A stretch of DNA of 64,000 nucleotides from Sclerodactyla briareus (Eukaryota; Echinodermata; Holothuroidea; Dendrochirotida; Sclerodactylidae): NCBI GenBank assembly GCA_026419785.1, contig JAODTK010002965.1, positions 206,001-270,000 of the forward strand, given 5' to 3'. Both the position numbers and the translations under genes were made by a program. Positions within the stretch are counted from its first letter, which is position 1. Every line of letters starts with the position of its first letter. Shown piece after piece: positions 26,701-41,381 of the stretch. The notes beneath the pieces were generated by a model. That model was not told where the DNA came from. It worked only from the letters and a program-made list of their open reading frames with translations, and searched no databases.

Positions 26701-29700
26701 GTCACATGTTTTGTGCATGCCTTTATTCCAAATAGATTTGAGAGATATGTGCGTATGTGTTGTCAACTTATTCTTTTTGCTATGTCATCAGAGGTTCCTA
26801 TTTTATCATAAAGTGGTAAAACGTGGGTCGTTTCGTTGCAATATTCAAACCAAATTTCAAGTTGTATGAATGAACAGGGTTAATCTTCTTTGAAACCTTC
26901 TAAGCAGTGTGCTGAAACTGCGAGGGAAGGTAATTGCGTTCTTAGCTTGATAGACGTATGTCACTCAGTTTCCTTGATAAAGATATAGTTGTCAGACTGT
27001 TCAAGCAACTGGTGAGACCTTACCTGGAATATTCTGTCCAAGTAAGGATTATACTACATTTCAAAAGGTAAGCAAGTATTGAAAACATTCAGTGGAGGGC
27101 TGCTAAATCAATCCACTGTCTTAGAGATTATTACCTTACGAGGAACGATTAAGGCGCCTCGGTCTAACTTCCATGGAGCTCTGAAGACAATCCGAAGTGA
27201 TTTGCCTCCGGTTTCAAAATGGTTCTTGAAAGAGAGGGCCCCTTGCTTCAACCATTCTTTGAGTTTTCCTTCCGATGTTTACCAGAATAGGGGTCCTTGC
27301 CCCCTAAGCTTCATGGCAAACGCTGCAGATCGGACATTTCGTAAATATTCCTTCTCTCAGGGAGTTATTATATCCCCACTTCCACTCGGGTAATTAGTGT
27401 TTTTTGGCTTCGCCGGCCCCGCGCCCGCCCGCGTCCGTGTCCGCGTCCGCCGCGTTTCTCGTTATATCCGTGCAATAGCTCTCCAACACTTTGTCCGTTT
27501 GGAGCCGACACTTGCACACATGTCCGCCTCGTGAAATCTCTGATGAGTTCGAAAGTGAGTTCGTCCCATGGAACGGGGTCCCTAATTTGCATAATTGTCA
27601 CGATTGGAAGATTTTTCCGTTGGCAATACCTCCTTCCACACGTTAGTCCGTTTCACAAGCATTCATCAGCCGAAACTTGACACACTGGTCTGCCATAGTG
27701 AACTCTCAGATGATTTAATTGCATAATTGCACAATTTTCAAAAGTTTTGGTTGGATTTCCCACAAAACTTGGTAGTTGGGACTATTTTGTCCTGAAAAAG
27801 TGAAGGTCAGTTCAAGGTCACCAGAGGTAAAATTTTACGCGAGTTAGCAAAATTTCGGCCCGCATTTCACAATGAAACCCTTAGTAGGTATGACGATGTT
27901 TGTCCCGAAAAAAGGTGTAGAACATTCGGGGTCATCAGAGGTTCGAAGTCCTGCTAATTCGCATAATTTGCGTCATTTTTTCGAAAGTTGTCTGATTTTC
28001 ACCAAACTTGGTAGGTGGGGACTATATTGGTCCTGAAAGAGTGAAGTCATTTGGGTCACCAGAAGGGGATCAAAATTAGGCTATTATCGAAAGTTTGTTG
28101 GATTTCAACGAATCTGATGTAGTGTGGATGATTTATGGTCCCAAAACAAAAAGATTGAGGAACTTTCGGGGTCATCGAGAAAGCTAATTATGCACAAGTA
28201 TTTTTGCATTTTACTCTCCTGAAAGTTTTGGTACTGATTTCCACGAAACTGTGGTAGGTGGAGACTATAATTGGTCCTGAAGAAGTGAAGGTTTATTTCA
28301 AGGCCACCAGAGGTAAAATTACGGGATTATCATCGTTTTTCATATTCAACGAACTTGTAGGTGGACAGGTAGAGCGCTTGAGACTAACATTCGCGGTGAA
28401 AATTGCACTATAAAAGCTATCATTATCGTTTATATTCAATAATGGCCATCCACATGGCAACTCATACAACCATCTCCACCAACTGTCGAGGGGGGATATA
28501 CACGTTGGCGTTTACCCGCCAGCCAGGGCTCGACAAATAACATAGGCCCGGTAAGCCCGGTGCTACTTGAGACTGCATTCGGCTTAGTAGAATTGGTTGG
28601 GGATGGGAAAATGCCCTTGGCAGTGGTTAACTCAATGAAATTGTGTTGGCAGTATCTGCATCGGGCTATCAGAATCTTAGTTCTGGCTACTGATAAGCAT
28701 TGTCTCAGAGCCGGATGGGCTAATTGAGGTCAGGTACATTTTTTTGAGCCCTGCCGCCAGCATGTGTCTAGTTAATGAGTGGAATAGCCTTCCTCTGAAG
28801 ATTTTGTTCTGTCTAAGAGAGTGATTGCGTTCAAGAACTATCTTGAGCCATTTTCAAGGATTATTATTTCAGGGCCCAATCTCTCTAGGTATATTCTAGG
28901 CTTTTTCTCTTCTAATGTTTTGGGATGTTGTGGCTGCTTCGGGGTCTCTCATGACGATTTTGTCTTTCCTGACCCTTTTCCACACATATATAACAATCAA
29001 CGCTTGATCTGTTTTATCTACATGATGATGCACTCATCTCATCATCACCACCATGAACGCTTTTACATCAGGAGTACATGCGATCATGGGTGAGACGGAA
29101 ACTCCACTGCACACCTTCCACTCAACCCTATCCTGGGCCAAGGCGATGGTCAATACCCCTTGGCAGCACGGGTCGCTGCCCACAGCTTCACATCCACGTC
29201 TTCCCATGCCTACCTCTATACACTCTACTCGCTGGCCAGCCACCTTAATCTCCCTAGCTTCTTGACCCAGTCCTGTCATCCTCGTCCTAACCACTACCCT
29301 AGCCGAACCACCTCATATTATACCTTCTGGACACAACTTCAAATATTAGCTATACCTAGACATCCCTTAACTCCAGATGACTCCTATTATCTTGTTTCAC
29401 TCTGCACATCCAACTAATCATTCTCACGGGGGTTCGTTTCCTTTTCGGTAGTATAGCCAGGTCTTCTTTCATCAAACGTCCATTATCTCACTTGGCCTAC
29501 AACGCTTTCCTGACACAGCATGGAAAATCTTCCCTCCATACGTAGGGAGAAAACTAAGGATCAGAAGCATTACTTTCGTCTGAAACTCTTCTGATCACTC
29601 TCCTAATTCTGCCCCCCCACTGAACTTTCTGCCACTCCACCAACCGGCGTCTGGCTCTGCACTGACCATATCTCCTAAATAGCAAAACTTCTCCACACCA

Positions 29701-32700
29701 ACTCAAGGGATCCTTACTGAAGTCACATGGTCACTAAAATGAACACTCACTTCATCGTACGATTTTTAAACTTAAACTAGAACAGAACTCAAACTTCCCT
29801 TACTCCACTGCACCTCTGCGCACCCAGTGCCTTTACAACATGACAACGACAGAATCGCTCCCTACATCCTTTCAGCAAACAGAACAGAGCCAGCTACCAG
29901 AGCTGACAGCTGATACCAACAGGACAGCTTGACCATACTTTAGGACATTCTGCCTATTGACTTTGAGACACTTGTGGTCCACAACCATCCTTCCTATCTT
30001 GAATTTCTGGACTCACTCCTCCTAGCTTTTCAGCAATCAACCAAGACTCATAAAAAACATTTTCGCATACTGTGTCAAACACATACTGACTGACTCTAGT
30101 CTATGATGAAAAAATTGGAGAGTAAAGGTGAGCCATCCCATACCCACCAAGCTTCCTGACAATCTGGCAACTTCAAAATATGCCATAAATTATGCAATTA
30201 GACTTGATGAAATACTCCAATGGACCCTGATCCATGATAAACAATTCGGACCTGAATGTAACCATACCCACCATGTTAATGAAATCCCACCCAGCTTCAC
30301 AAGTTTCACATTCCATTATGCAAATTACATTTAAACGTAATATTTTCAGGCCTGAAACTCTAAACTTTCCATCTACCTTTAATATATCCTGCACCCATGA
30401 GCCAAACCAAGCCACCATAGCACCTATGGTTTCTCTTGTTCTCCTGTAATCTTGCTCATGAAGCCTAACAATCATTACGTGCAATAGGCTAATTACTCTA
30501 CTTAATTAGTGACTTTTGCACACCAAAATCTGATCAGATCATTTTCACCCAACCCCGATACTAATGTAGCAAAAATTTCATCAAAATCAGCCTAAACCGT
30601 TTTGGAGAAATCCTGCTGAGGAAGTGGGACACACATATATATACACATACACACACCCATACATACACACACACACACACAAAGTGATCGCTAGTCTCTT
30701 CTTTTCTTTGTTCACAACAACACAAATGACATGGAAGTGCCCTTTCCTGCAATCTGTGGGTCTGTCAGGCGGAAATTTCTCATGTATGCTACGCACCAAC
30801 CTACTGGTGGCACTCTGCTTTAGATAGTCATTCATCATCTCGGGAGCTGAATGCTGTGACATCCAACATTCTTCCTTAATTGATCACGTTCCATCATTCA
30901 AGTTTACCAGATGGGATGGGGTGGCCAGGTGGGGCCCTTCAAATTTGCCAGGGTTGCTAGATGGTGTTAATTAGGTTCATGTTTCACTATGGGTAATGAG
31001 TATGCGTATGGGATCCTCATTCAAGTTTACCAGCTGATATCAGACAGATAAATGATCAGTCTGCATTTTATCAGTATCATTCAGCAGGCTACTGGGTTGC
31101 ATATGCGAGCGTAATTTGGATCCTTATTGTAACAAGTGTTAGCAGCCTACACGCCCTCCATATGTACAACATAACTAACCTTGAAAGATGGGATGTTAAG
31201 GGTGGGACCACTGCCTGCGAGTTAGGGGGGGTGGGTTCTAATGCAACAAACGAACCCTTTGCATGTGACAAAACTTACCGTATGGGGGGGGGGGGGTTTT
31301 TTTTAAAAGTTTCCCCCCCCCCCTCTCTTATAGTTGCATTATACCCCTTGTGTGATGGCCACTTCTATTTCACCATGCCTGGCAAAGTGGTCTGAGCTTG
31401 ATTACCATCTAGGTGTGGTTGAGTTATTGTGTTGACCAGCCAGCCTCCCATGCATAAACACACACACCTTCATACGTCATGACTGCATAGATTTCCTTTT
31501 ACGTTGTCCAAGATAAAACAAGTGGGTCATTGAACCACTGGTCTTGCCTGCTTCACATCATTTTTTGGCTACAATATTTAGTTTGTGTTTCGATCTCAGG
31601 ATTCAGAGTTTGCAAAGAGAGCGCAGCAGTCTGCAGAATCTCCAAGACCCATAGAATTGGCTCTGCTTGTATATAGTTTGCCAACTCTAAGTGCCTCTAC
31701 ACCATACCAACAATAACCATTGCCAGTCACATTTCAAGTTCATTGAATTGACTGGATGCCTATCAAAGAACCTAATGTTGAGAAAATGTGAATAAACTTA
31801 AGATGTGCATAAAATATGCAATTTTGAACGGATATTTGGCCTCCCACCCCAATATCTTGTGGAATTAATATAACTTCAATTTTTTTATAAATTTGTAAAA
31901 TTTAAAAATTGACATATTGAATCCAATCACATATGTTGCAAATACACACACTCTGTGAATGGAAGTCGACACACATGCAATACCTTACAGGTACCAGTAC
32001 TAGGCTATGCTGTCATGTATGTTTCTATCTCCATTCATCTATGTGGGATTACTTGATGAAACTCCCAAGGTTTTCTGAGCTTACAGGCTTGGGGGGGGGG
32101 GGGGCATACTTTGAAGAACTCTGACCTGACTCCAAAACTATAATGATCCATATATTTTCACATTCTCCTATTTTCCATCCTTAAAGACCCCAGTCTTACA
32201 CCAATACAATAGGGTTCTTGCACTTCCCCATAAAATGCTATACAACAAAATTTCAACTTGATCAGCCCAAGGCATTCTTGGACAAGGATTTCTGGAACAT
32301 GACCCCTGATACCTTAAGGACCTTTGGCGACCCCTAAACGTAGGTTTTATGAACACATTATGGGGTCTGCAACAACGCAAGGTTAATCGGGAGAATGCTC
32401 TGTCCTTGATAAATGCTACTGGTACGGCATGAAAGAAAGACGGCCATGGACATTAACATAGAAATAAATGAGATTTGCTGTCCACACATATTTATTTTGT
32501 TAGTTGTTACACCAGGATTTTTCAAAAGTACACATTTTACAACTGACCCTGTATTACAGGGGATAACGTCCACCGATGACGTCACGGTGCAAATTATCAT
32601 GGATTTGTGCCCACTCGGTGCAATAGGATCAACTGAACTTGGCGATGATGTTTGTCACCCATGGTGTAGTAAATGGAAAGTACAACCAGAAAAGCCAAAG

Positions 32701-35700
32701 GCCATTGCTTCCTCGACTGATTCTTGCATTGATCGAGCTAAGCAATAGAGATCATTTACTTTTTATGGGGAACCCATACAGTATGAACTTGATCATCCAG
32801 GGATTTTCAATCTGACCCCCCCCCCGTTTACCGCAAAACACAGGGTTCCTGTACTCCTCATAAGAAGCTGCAATACCGAACCCAACCGATCAGACATGCA
32901 TTCTGACTATCCTTTAACACGATTTTTAGACTTTGACCCTCCTCCTTGACCTCAGAATGACCTTTGACCTGACCCCAAAGCAACAGGGAACATGTACCAT
33001 TATGGAGAACCCGGTATACCAAGTATGAACTGATCCATCAAAGTGGGGCGAGTTATCCCATGTTACGACTTAAACTTATCCTAATCATCACTTTTTTCAC
33101 AAGTTCACAATTTTTCCCCAAATCTGACCTCTGATTTACACTAAACAATCGGGTTCCTATACTCCTCATAAGAAAGCTGCATACCGAATTTGCAACCTGA
33201 TCAACCAGCCTTCGGCCCATTCTGGACTTCTCGACTGATCTTGACTTATCAGCTTAAGCACTAGGGAATGTATTCATTATGGGGGAACCCATACCAAGTA
33301 TGAACTTGATCCATCACGTGGAATTTTTTAAAATCTGACCCCTGATTTACCCCAAAACGAAAGGGTTCCTCTACTCCTCACAAGAAAGCTGCATACCGAT
33401 TCCAACCTGATCAGACCAGGCCATTCTGACTATCCTGTTGACAAATTTTATCATACTATGACCCATCTCTAGACCTCAATGACCTTTAACCTGACCCAAA
33501 CAATATGGATTATGTCTATCCTGGGGAACCCTATACCAAGTATGGACTTGATCCTCAAAGTGGGGGGGGAGTTATAATGTCAACGAGCTACAAATTGGCC
33601 AAATCATCCATTTTTTCCACAATTTCCCATTTTCTTCCCAAATCTGACCCCTGATTTAAAACACCAAACACATAGGCTTTTCTGTAATCCTCATACGCGC
33701 TCATACCAAATTTCCACTTGATCGATCAGGCATTCTCTAGAAACGTATCGTGTTAACAAGATTTCCCAGACTTTGACCTCTCTTGAGCACTCAGATTCCT
33801 TTTGCCCTGAACCACCAAACAATAAGTTATGAACTTGATCGATCCACATTGGGGGCGAGTTATTGTGTTGATAGCTAAATTTGCCAATTATTCTTTTTCA
33901 TATTTTCCATTTCTTCGCTGTCCCATTCTGACCCCTGATTTAACACTAGAAAACGATGGGGTTCTTGTACCCTGCATAGGAAAAGCTGCATACCTAATTT
34001 CACCCTGATCGGATCAGGCATTCTTTCCTGATCCGGTCACCACCATTTTTCAGACTTCTTGACCGTCTCCTTGACCTTAGTCTGCCCTTTGACCTGAACC
34101 CCAAACAATCGGGACATGTACTCATTATGGGGAACCCATATACCAGATAAGTTGATCGTTCAAGTGGGTTGATTATTGTGTTATCAAGCAGGTGTCACAC
34201 ACACACCCTGTCATACTTCAAACTCCTCTGACTTCGTCAAGGGAACAAAAAGTAATGTCATTTAGAGTTACATGACCGATGTAATTGCAAATATCAGCCT
34301 CTTCCTATTTGAATAATCACAGTCTCGATTGAAAAAGAACATATCATATATGGAGAAATCTAGGGCATGCCACATGAATGCTAATTGAGATAACACTCGC
34401 ATGTTACAACTATCAACCCTCATGACTGAGGGGATACTTACTCTGCATGCTCCTAACAGCAAAAGAGCACAAGGTGGGACGCCCAACGAACACTACCTAT
34501 TAGGGCTCACAAGACAAAGAGTAAAGTGTCTCCATGTTTTCAAGACATACAATGAACACCGCTTCGCTTTTAGTGGACTCATGGCAGGGGAGTGGGGATG
34601 GAATAGTGGGGGTTAAAAAAAAAATTTTTTTATTTTGTGTGACTCAAGTGACTGACTCATTTTAAAATATTCTCGAGTATTGATTCCGGACTTGAGTTGC
34701 TGTACTATTTCAACATCCAAGATATTTTCCCTCTGTTTTTGGAGTGGTGTCATGACAACATTGGTGCTGGAACAAGCAAACATTTCTGGAAATTAATAAC
34801 AGACCCTCTCAAATCAGGAACACACATTTATAAAAGTCTTTGCCGTACAGAGATCAAAACATTCACGGCCCAGCGAGGATGCATCAACCTGGATATTGCA
34901 CTTATCAACAGCTGCCAATCCCGCCCAGGTACACGGAAAAAGGCAATGCCTCTTTGGCTTCCCTTAAATTGGGGGCAATCACACGCAGACGGCAATTGCA
35001 ATTGCCTACCGCTTGTTGGTCCCTGCTCTGATCCCTTGTGCTGAGCGTCCAGCCAGAAGGCAAGACAGATACCATTTTTGAATCTTTGTGGTATAACCCC
35101 GCCCGGGATTCAACCCAGTCTCCGGGTGGAAGGCTAACGCTCTACCCCCAACTGGTCCAGCCACTCGTAAATCAATCTAATCACCGTCTAGTAAGTCCGG
35201 GAGTTATATTATGAAATTAACTTTGTGGCCACTTGCCAGTTTATCATGTATTGACCCCCACTGTACCAAGATAACACCAATTGGGGGCCGGGGGATGAAA
35301 CTCCCCAGCATTAATCAGCACAATTGCAACTAGATGCTGGCCCATGTGCTAATGAGATCGGAGACTGTATGCAGCCTACAACAATAAACAGTACTGAAGT
35401 CGCTGTAGGTAGATACCGTCACACAAATCGCTAATATGTCACATTGGTGTATGCTTTTCTGAATCTCCCCTTCTGCGTTGCGCTTACAATAGACAGAAAG
35501 AGGGGAGGGGGGCAAGCCATTAATGGGACATACGGATACGGTATGGTTCATACAGAATGCCAGCATCTAGCTTCCTAGCATGGTGCTGCCCCCTTAGCAG
35601 TGCTTTGGCACTGAATTAGGACTAACCCTCATAGAAAATGAGGACATACATAAATAACATACTGAGTGAAGTGAGAACATTTTTGACAATCAGTGCTGTT

Positions 35701-38700
35701 CGGTCCACTTGATGAGCTGAAGCTTTCTTTCTGCTGCTCACATTTGGTGGCAGTAGATCGATGCCTCTATAGACGGCCTGCCCTTCTCTGTCTGGCTGCT
35801 AGAGAAGAACACATCGAGGGGGAATCCTGTTATAGGAATGCTTCTTTGGCAACGGTCTGATCAAGATCATCCACACTACTGTCACGGTAACCTTCCCCGC
35901 GACATGATTGCAAAGTCTAACGTGCGATTCCTGTACATTGCTCTCTCACGAGGTGATTTCTTACTGCTGGTAGAATATCCTCTCCAAGGTGCCTTCCATG
36001 AGCAACGAGATGAAGTTCCTCTGAAGTCAGATGAAGGTGTGACAGAGCTATCCAATATACCAACAGGGGATGTGTTCTTTGCTCTATTCCATGATGTTGT
36101 ATCGGATGGTGCGAATGAATGTCTGCTATATCTCACATTCTTGCCATTCTGTGAGAGGTTGTTTATATCCACTGATCTTGTCTGAGGAGTCACCATCTAG
36201 CATCATACTGCTTCTAGTGACAAACGTTGAGCTGAGTATGCTAGAATCATCTCCAACAGAGTAGTCATGATGTGGGGTCTTGTCTATTAGAACATTGTTG
36301 CTCCTCCCAACCTTCATTATAACTTCCATATCACTGATAGGACTGACCTCTCTCATCATGAGACTTGGTTCATTCCACTCCAGTATACCAGGAGCTTCCC
36401 CGTGTAGAGATCAAGTCACCATTGGCTAAAGAATCACTGAGGAAATTCTCTCCTCTGGAAGACAAATGACCTTCTTCAACCTTCGCAAGAACATCCTCAA
36501 AGAACTCAGCCACAGAGAAGTCTGATCGTGATGCTGCATCGTCCTTATGGGGAGGCTGACGTGAGCTCTTCAAGCGTTCTACCAAGTCTTCTCTCCGGCG
36601 CTGTTTCTTGCAGATATCTCATCAGGGTCACACGCTTGCTGTAGTTGCGGCTGCGGAGCCTCTCCCCATACATGAAGGAAATCATGGATTCCGGGTGGGT
36701 GATATCCATCCGTTGGAGGATGCCCGATGAAGACCGTATGCCAGGCAGGGTCTGTTCAATGAGTCTTATCTGGTTATTAATCAAGCTCTCTGATCGCTGG
36801 CTCACCCTGTCGAAGACCTTCCTCCGTCCCAGAAGTCGGTTCTGTTCATTTCGATTCATTCGCTGTGCCTGCAGCTCGCTTGGCGTATTGTAGCCGAGCA
36901 CCCGGTGTTGGGACACTCGTTTAGCCGTCATAGTTCAAATATCGGCAATTGCAGCATTCCACGCCAAATGGTCCTCCAAGTAGTGTACAGATTCTGCCGA
37001 CTAAGCCATGCTGTTAACAAATTTGGCTATTGTGCTGTCCAAAAATGATGCTAGATCAAGTCTGACTCAACTGATGCTAAAAACAGATCACACAATTATC
37101 CAATGTATGGAATTTTTCTCTATGGAAAATAGGTAAAAATTTAGCCCCTGCAGGGGAAATTTGTAATTTCCAGAAGGCACTTCTTCTCAAATGCTCTGAT
37201 GTAGCCGTTCCCAAAATTCTTCAGGATGAACAGGTGTGAGCAACATATAGAAGAACATCAGTATATAATGGAGCACAATTGTGTAGTGAGCCCTGGCAAG
37301 CATACTAGACTGCACACCAGTCTATTTATGTATAGTTCTGTAGAGTTTGTTGAAAGGTTATACCCCATGCTCCCTGTGGGTCCATTCCATGACAGCCATC
37401 TGTCCTACTTTAAATCAAATGATCCAACTGGAAGATTATGACTACCGAAATACTGCCAAACTTGTAAATAGTACACAAGCAGCCAACAGCCATCATCCTT
37501 CAAATCCCTTCACAAGAAACCAAGAACACTCTTCTATTGGACTGACAGTTGTTGTAGTATACAGGCTCGAGAGGGAGACAATCATAGTCAGTACAGGTAT
37601 TTATTTCAGCTATGCGAGTAACACACTAAAAATAACCTCATAGGAAATACTTCAAACCACCCTGCATGTGCAGAAGTCAGAGTGTCAAGATTACCAGCCA
37701 TTTTTATTACCCCCAGGGCTCAACCACAGGTCAAGTTTTATTATGAAAATAGGCTCCCTGCTCAAATACAGCAAATGATCCTGCTACTACAGAATTGAGA
37801 TCTAAATTGGAAGTGATATTGAAGTGCCCATTTAATTAGGGTCAAATAACCAAATTCTTTGCCATTAAAGGGTCAGTGTAATGTAAGCCTAACTAGGTGA
37901 GGCTTTATGTTACATACAGAGCTTGCATCATGTGTTAATTACAATCCTGGTAGAGGGGGAGGGGGGTGTTATGACCCCAATATTTGAAAATCAACAATTG
38001 CCTTTCTAAGTTGATACAAAGTAACTTTTTGGGGTCATGTCACTCAAACACTTTCGACTAAATTCTTCTGAAGCTTGCAGGCAGATTTATGGTATGTGCA
38101 TTCCTGACAATTAGGTTCATCTGCCTAAGGTTCATATAAATTCCCATATGGGAGGAACTTATCCTCTGCCATACACAAAGGACTTCAGGTATTTGTGTTG
38201 CTAATAACTTCCCAACATGAAGATACCAAGACCGGGTGGAATCGCAAAATAATTTCCAATCCAGTGTGTGGGTCGAGGGCGCTAACTGAAACAAATTGCA
38301 TCATCAGCCACCTGACCAGGTGAACATGGAAAATTTATTGCAAAATACCACTGCTTAGAGCATAACACATATTGTGTGAGGTGAAGACCAAGACCTCGCC
38401 ATCGAAACTGCAAGTACAGCCACCTAGGACAACCAGAAAGCAAAAGGCTTAGTGATTCCTTGACTCTTTCTGACAACCCATAGCCAGACACAATGACAAA
38501 TGGGAGAGGAGCTCATCATGGGACACATATCATCTGACAATTTCACATTTTTCCCAACCAACCAATAGGGTTCCTATACTCTTGATAAGAAAGATACACA
38601 CTGAATTTCGAGATTTTCAGACTTTGACCTGAGTTTCATATAGCATGAAACCACCAACGGAAGTGTTGTATTAAATCACTTAATTTACAGGAAACAGACA

Positions 38701-41329
38701 AGTGGGTTCACTGCTAGTCTCGCCTTTTTGCGTGATCAGTGGTTGTTCCATTTCAGCTTTAGTATGGTTTAACTAACCTGATCTCAGAGGTAAAAGAGAG
38801 CAAATCACCAGATAGCAAAATCTAAAAGCATAGAGATTGATATATCTTGCCAGCCCCTGAGTGTGCTACCTATTAAAGGCCCTGACTACAGTAATCAGTG
38901 ACCAATTTCAAATTCAATTTAGGACTGATTGTTAAACATGTCTATTGAAGGAGGACAAAGTTTTTGGAAATGTGAGTAACATTGCGAATTTGACACATTA
39001 CAGGTACTGTTTATGCTTGATTTCTAGTGACCCATTCTCTAATTTTCAATATCTTAGGACCAATGCTGAACCACCTTGATACGTTTCATGGAAGTCTAAC
39101 AAACTTAGAACGTTGCATAAATTATGCAAATTAGACACACTGAATGACCTCCAGTGACCTACAATCTTAGTTTAAACAATTGGGACTGAGGGAAGACCAT
39201 AATCACTGAGTTTTGTAAAGAAAACTGACAAATTCCAATATAAACTCGATATTTGGAGTATTTTATGCTGAAAACCTAATCAGTCCATGTGTCGGACCAT
39301 ATCACTATAGCACTAAGATTCATTTGTAATCTTGTTAACAAGCCTAAACAATCAATTCCATAATTACTTATTTAGTTAGTTCGAGACCAAAATCTATCAG
39401 GGTATTACACCGCCAACCCAGGTACTACATACAAAATTTAATCGAAATTGGTCTCACCATTTTGGAGAAATCCTGGTAAAACAAGAAAGCCATAAGGCTT
39501 AGTGATTCCTTGACTCTTTCTGACAACCCATAGCCAGACACAATGACAAATGGGAGAGGAGCTCATCATGGGAACCATATTCATCTGCAAATTTCACATT
39601 TTTCCCAACCAACCAATAGGGTTCCTATACTCTTGATAAGATAGCTACACACTAATTTCAAGGATTTCAGACTTGGCCTTCTGGTGACCTCGAAACAATA
39701 AGGTTCATACTCACATGACCTCTGACCTGACCCCAAATGATAGGGTTCAAGTTTACTCATCATGGGGAACACACCTACCATGTATGAGCTTGCATCCATT
39801 CAGGTGGGGTCTAGTAATTGTGTTCAAAGCCTTAATTTGGCCAAAACATTGACTTTTCACACATTTCCCTTTTCGACTAAAATTACCCCTAACCTATCCA
39901 AAGGTCAGGGTACTCACCATAGGGAAGCTACACACCATGCAACCGAATCAGATTAACCATTCTGGACTTATCGTTTCACAAGGTTTTCCAGACTTTTACC
40001 TCTGGTGACCTCAGATGACCTCTGACCTGCCCCCAAAACAAATGGGTTCATGTACTCATCATGGGGAAACACCACATACCAATTCTGAGCGTCCCCATCC
40101 AGGTGGGGTAGAGTTATCGTGTTCACAAGCCGAAATGGCTACAATATGACTTTCCACAAATTTCCTACTTTTTCACTAAAATTCAACCCCGACCTATACC
40201 AGACACAATAGAGTTCCCGTATTTCCCATAAGAGAGCTACACACTAAATGAAGAACCTGACAACCAACCATTCTGGACTTATTGTGTTCACAGGTTTTCA
40301 CACTTGAACCTGGGGCGACCTCAATGACCTCTGACCTGACCCCAAAACACGAGGGTTCATGTACTCATCATGGGGAACACACTACCAAGTAATTAGCTTC
40401 ATCCATCCAGGTGGGTCCGAGTTCTCATGGTTTCACAGCCAAATTGACCAATTATTAACTTTTCACAATTTCCTTTTTTGGACCAAAATCACCCCCGACC
40501 TATACCTGAAACAATAGGTTTCCTGTACCCCCATAAAAAAGCCCACACCCAATTTGAACACGATCAAACCAACCGTTCTACTTATTGTGTTCAAGTTTTC
40601 AGAATTTGACTCTGGTGACCTCATATGACCTCGCACCTGACGCCACAAAACAATAGGTTCGTGGTACCATCATGGGGAATACCATCCAAGTATAAAAAAA
40701 AAAAAAAAAGCTTCATCCATCCAGGTGGGGTCGGTTATCATGTTTCACAAGCCAATTGCCAAATTATTAACTTTTCACAAATATTTTCCTTTTTTGGGAA
40801 GGACGCAAAATTCCAATCATCATCCATCACAACTCCACGGAACCAAATTCAACCCCCGACCTATACTGACAACACTAGGGTTTCCCTGTCCTGTACTCCC
40901 CATAAGAAGCTCCACCACCAAATTGAACACGATCAAACCAACGCTTCTTGGGACTTTTTGCTGTTCTACAAGGTTTTTTCATACTTTGACCATCTGGTGA
41001 CCTCAATGACCTCTTACCTGACACAAAACATAGGTTCGTGTACCTTCATGGGGAAATACACATACCAAGTATGAGCTTCTCCATACCGGTGGGTCAAGTG
41101 ATGGTCACAAGCCCAAAAATTGGCCAAATTATTGCTTTCAGAAATTTCCATTTGACCAAAATTCACTCCTGACCGAACCAAAAAAACAATAGGGTTCTCC
41201 TTAGATGACCTCGACCTGACCCCAAAACGAAGGGTTTTCAGGTACTCTCATGGCGGAAACACCACATTACCAAGTATGAGCTTCACCCATCAGGTGGGGA
41301 GAGTTATTTAGCGTTTAGAGTTTTTTTTT

Positions 41330-41381
<52 letters not shown>

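Noticed and set aside
27368-27601. Arg/Gly-rich frame (RGRARGRR) on the minus strand
   Set aside because: Derived from a short GC-rich simple sequence (27415-27460); the rest matches the neighbouring dispersed repeat.
26966-28870. Single active LINE
   Set aside because: Only C-terminal fragments with a stop and frame changes are present, separated by unrelated repeats.
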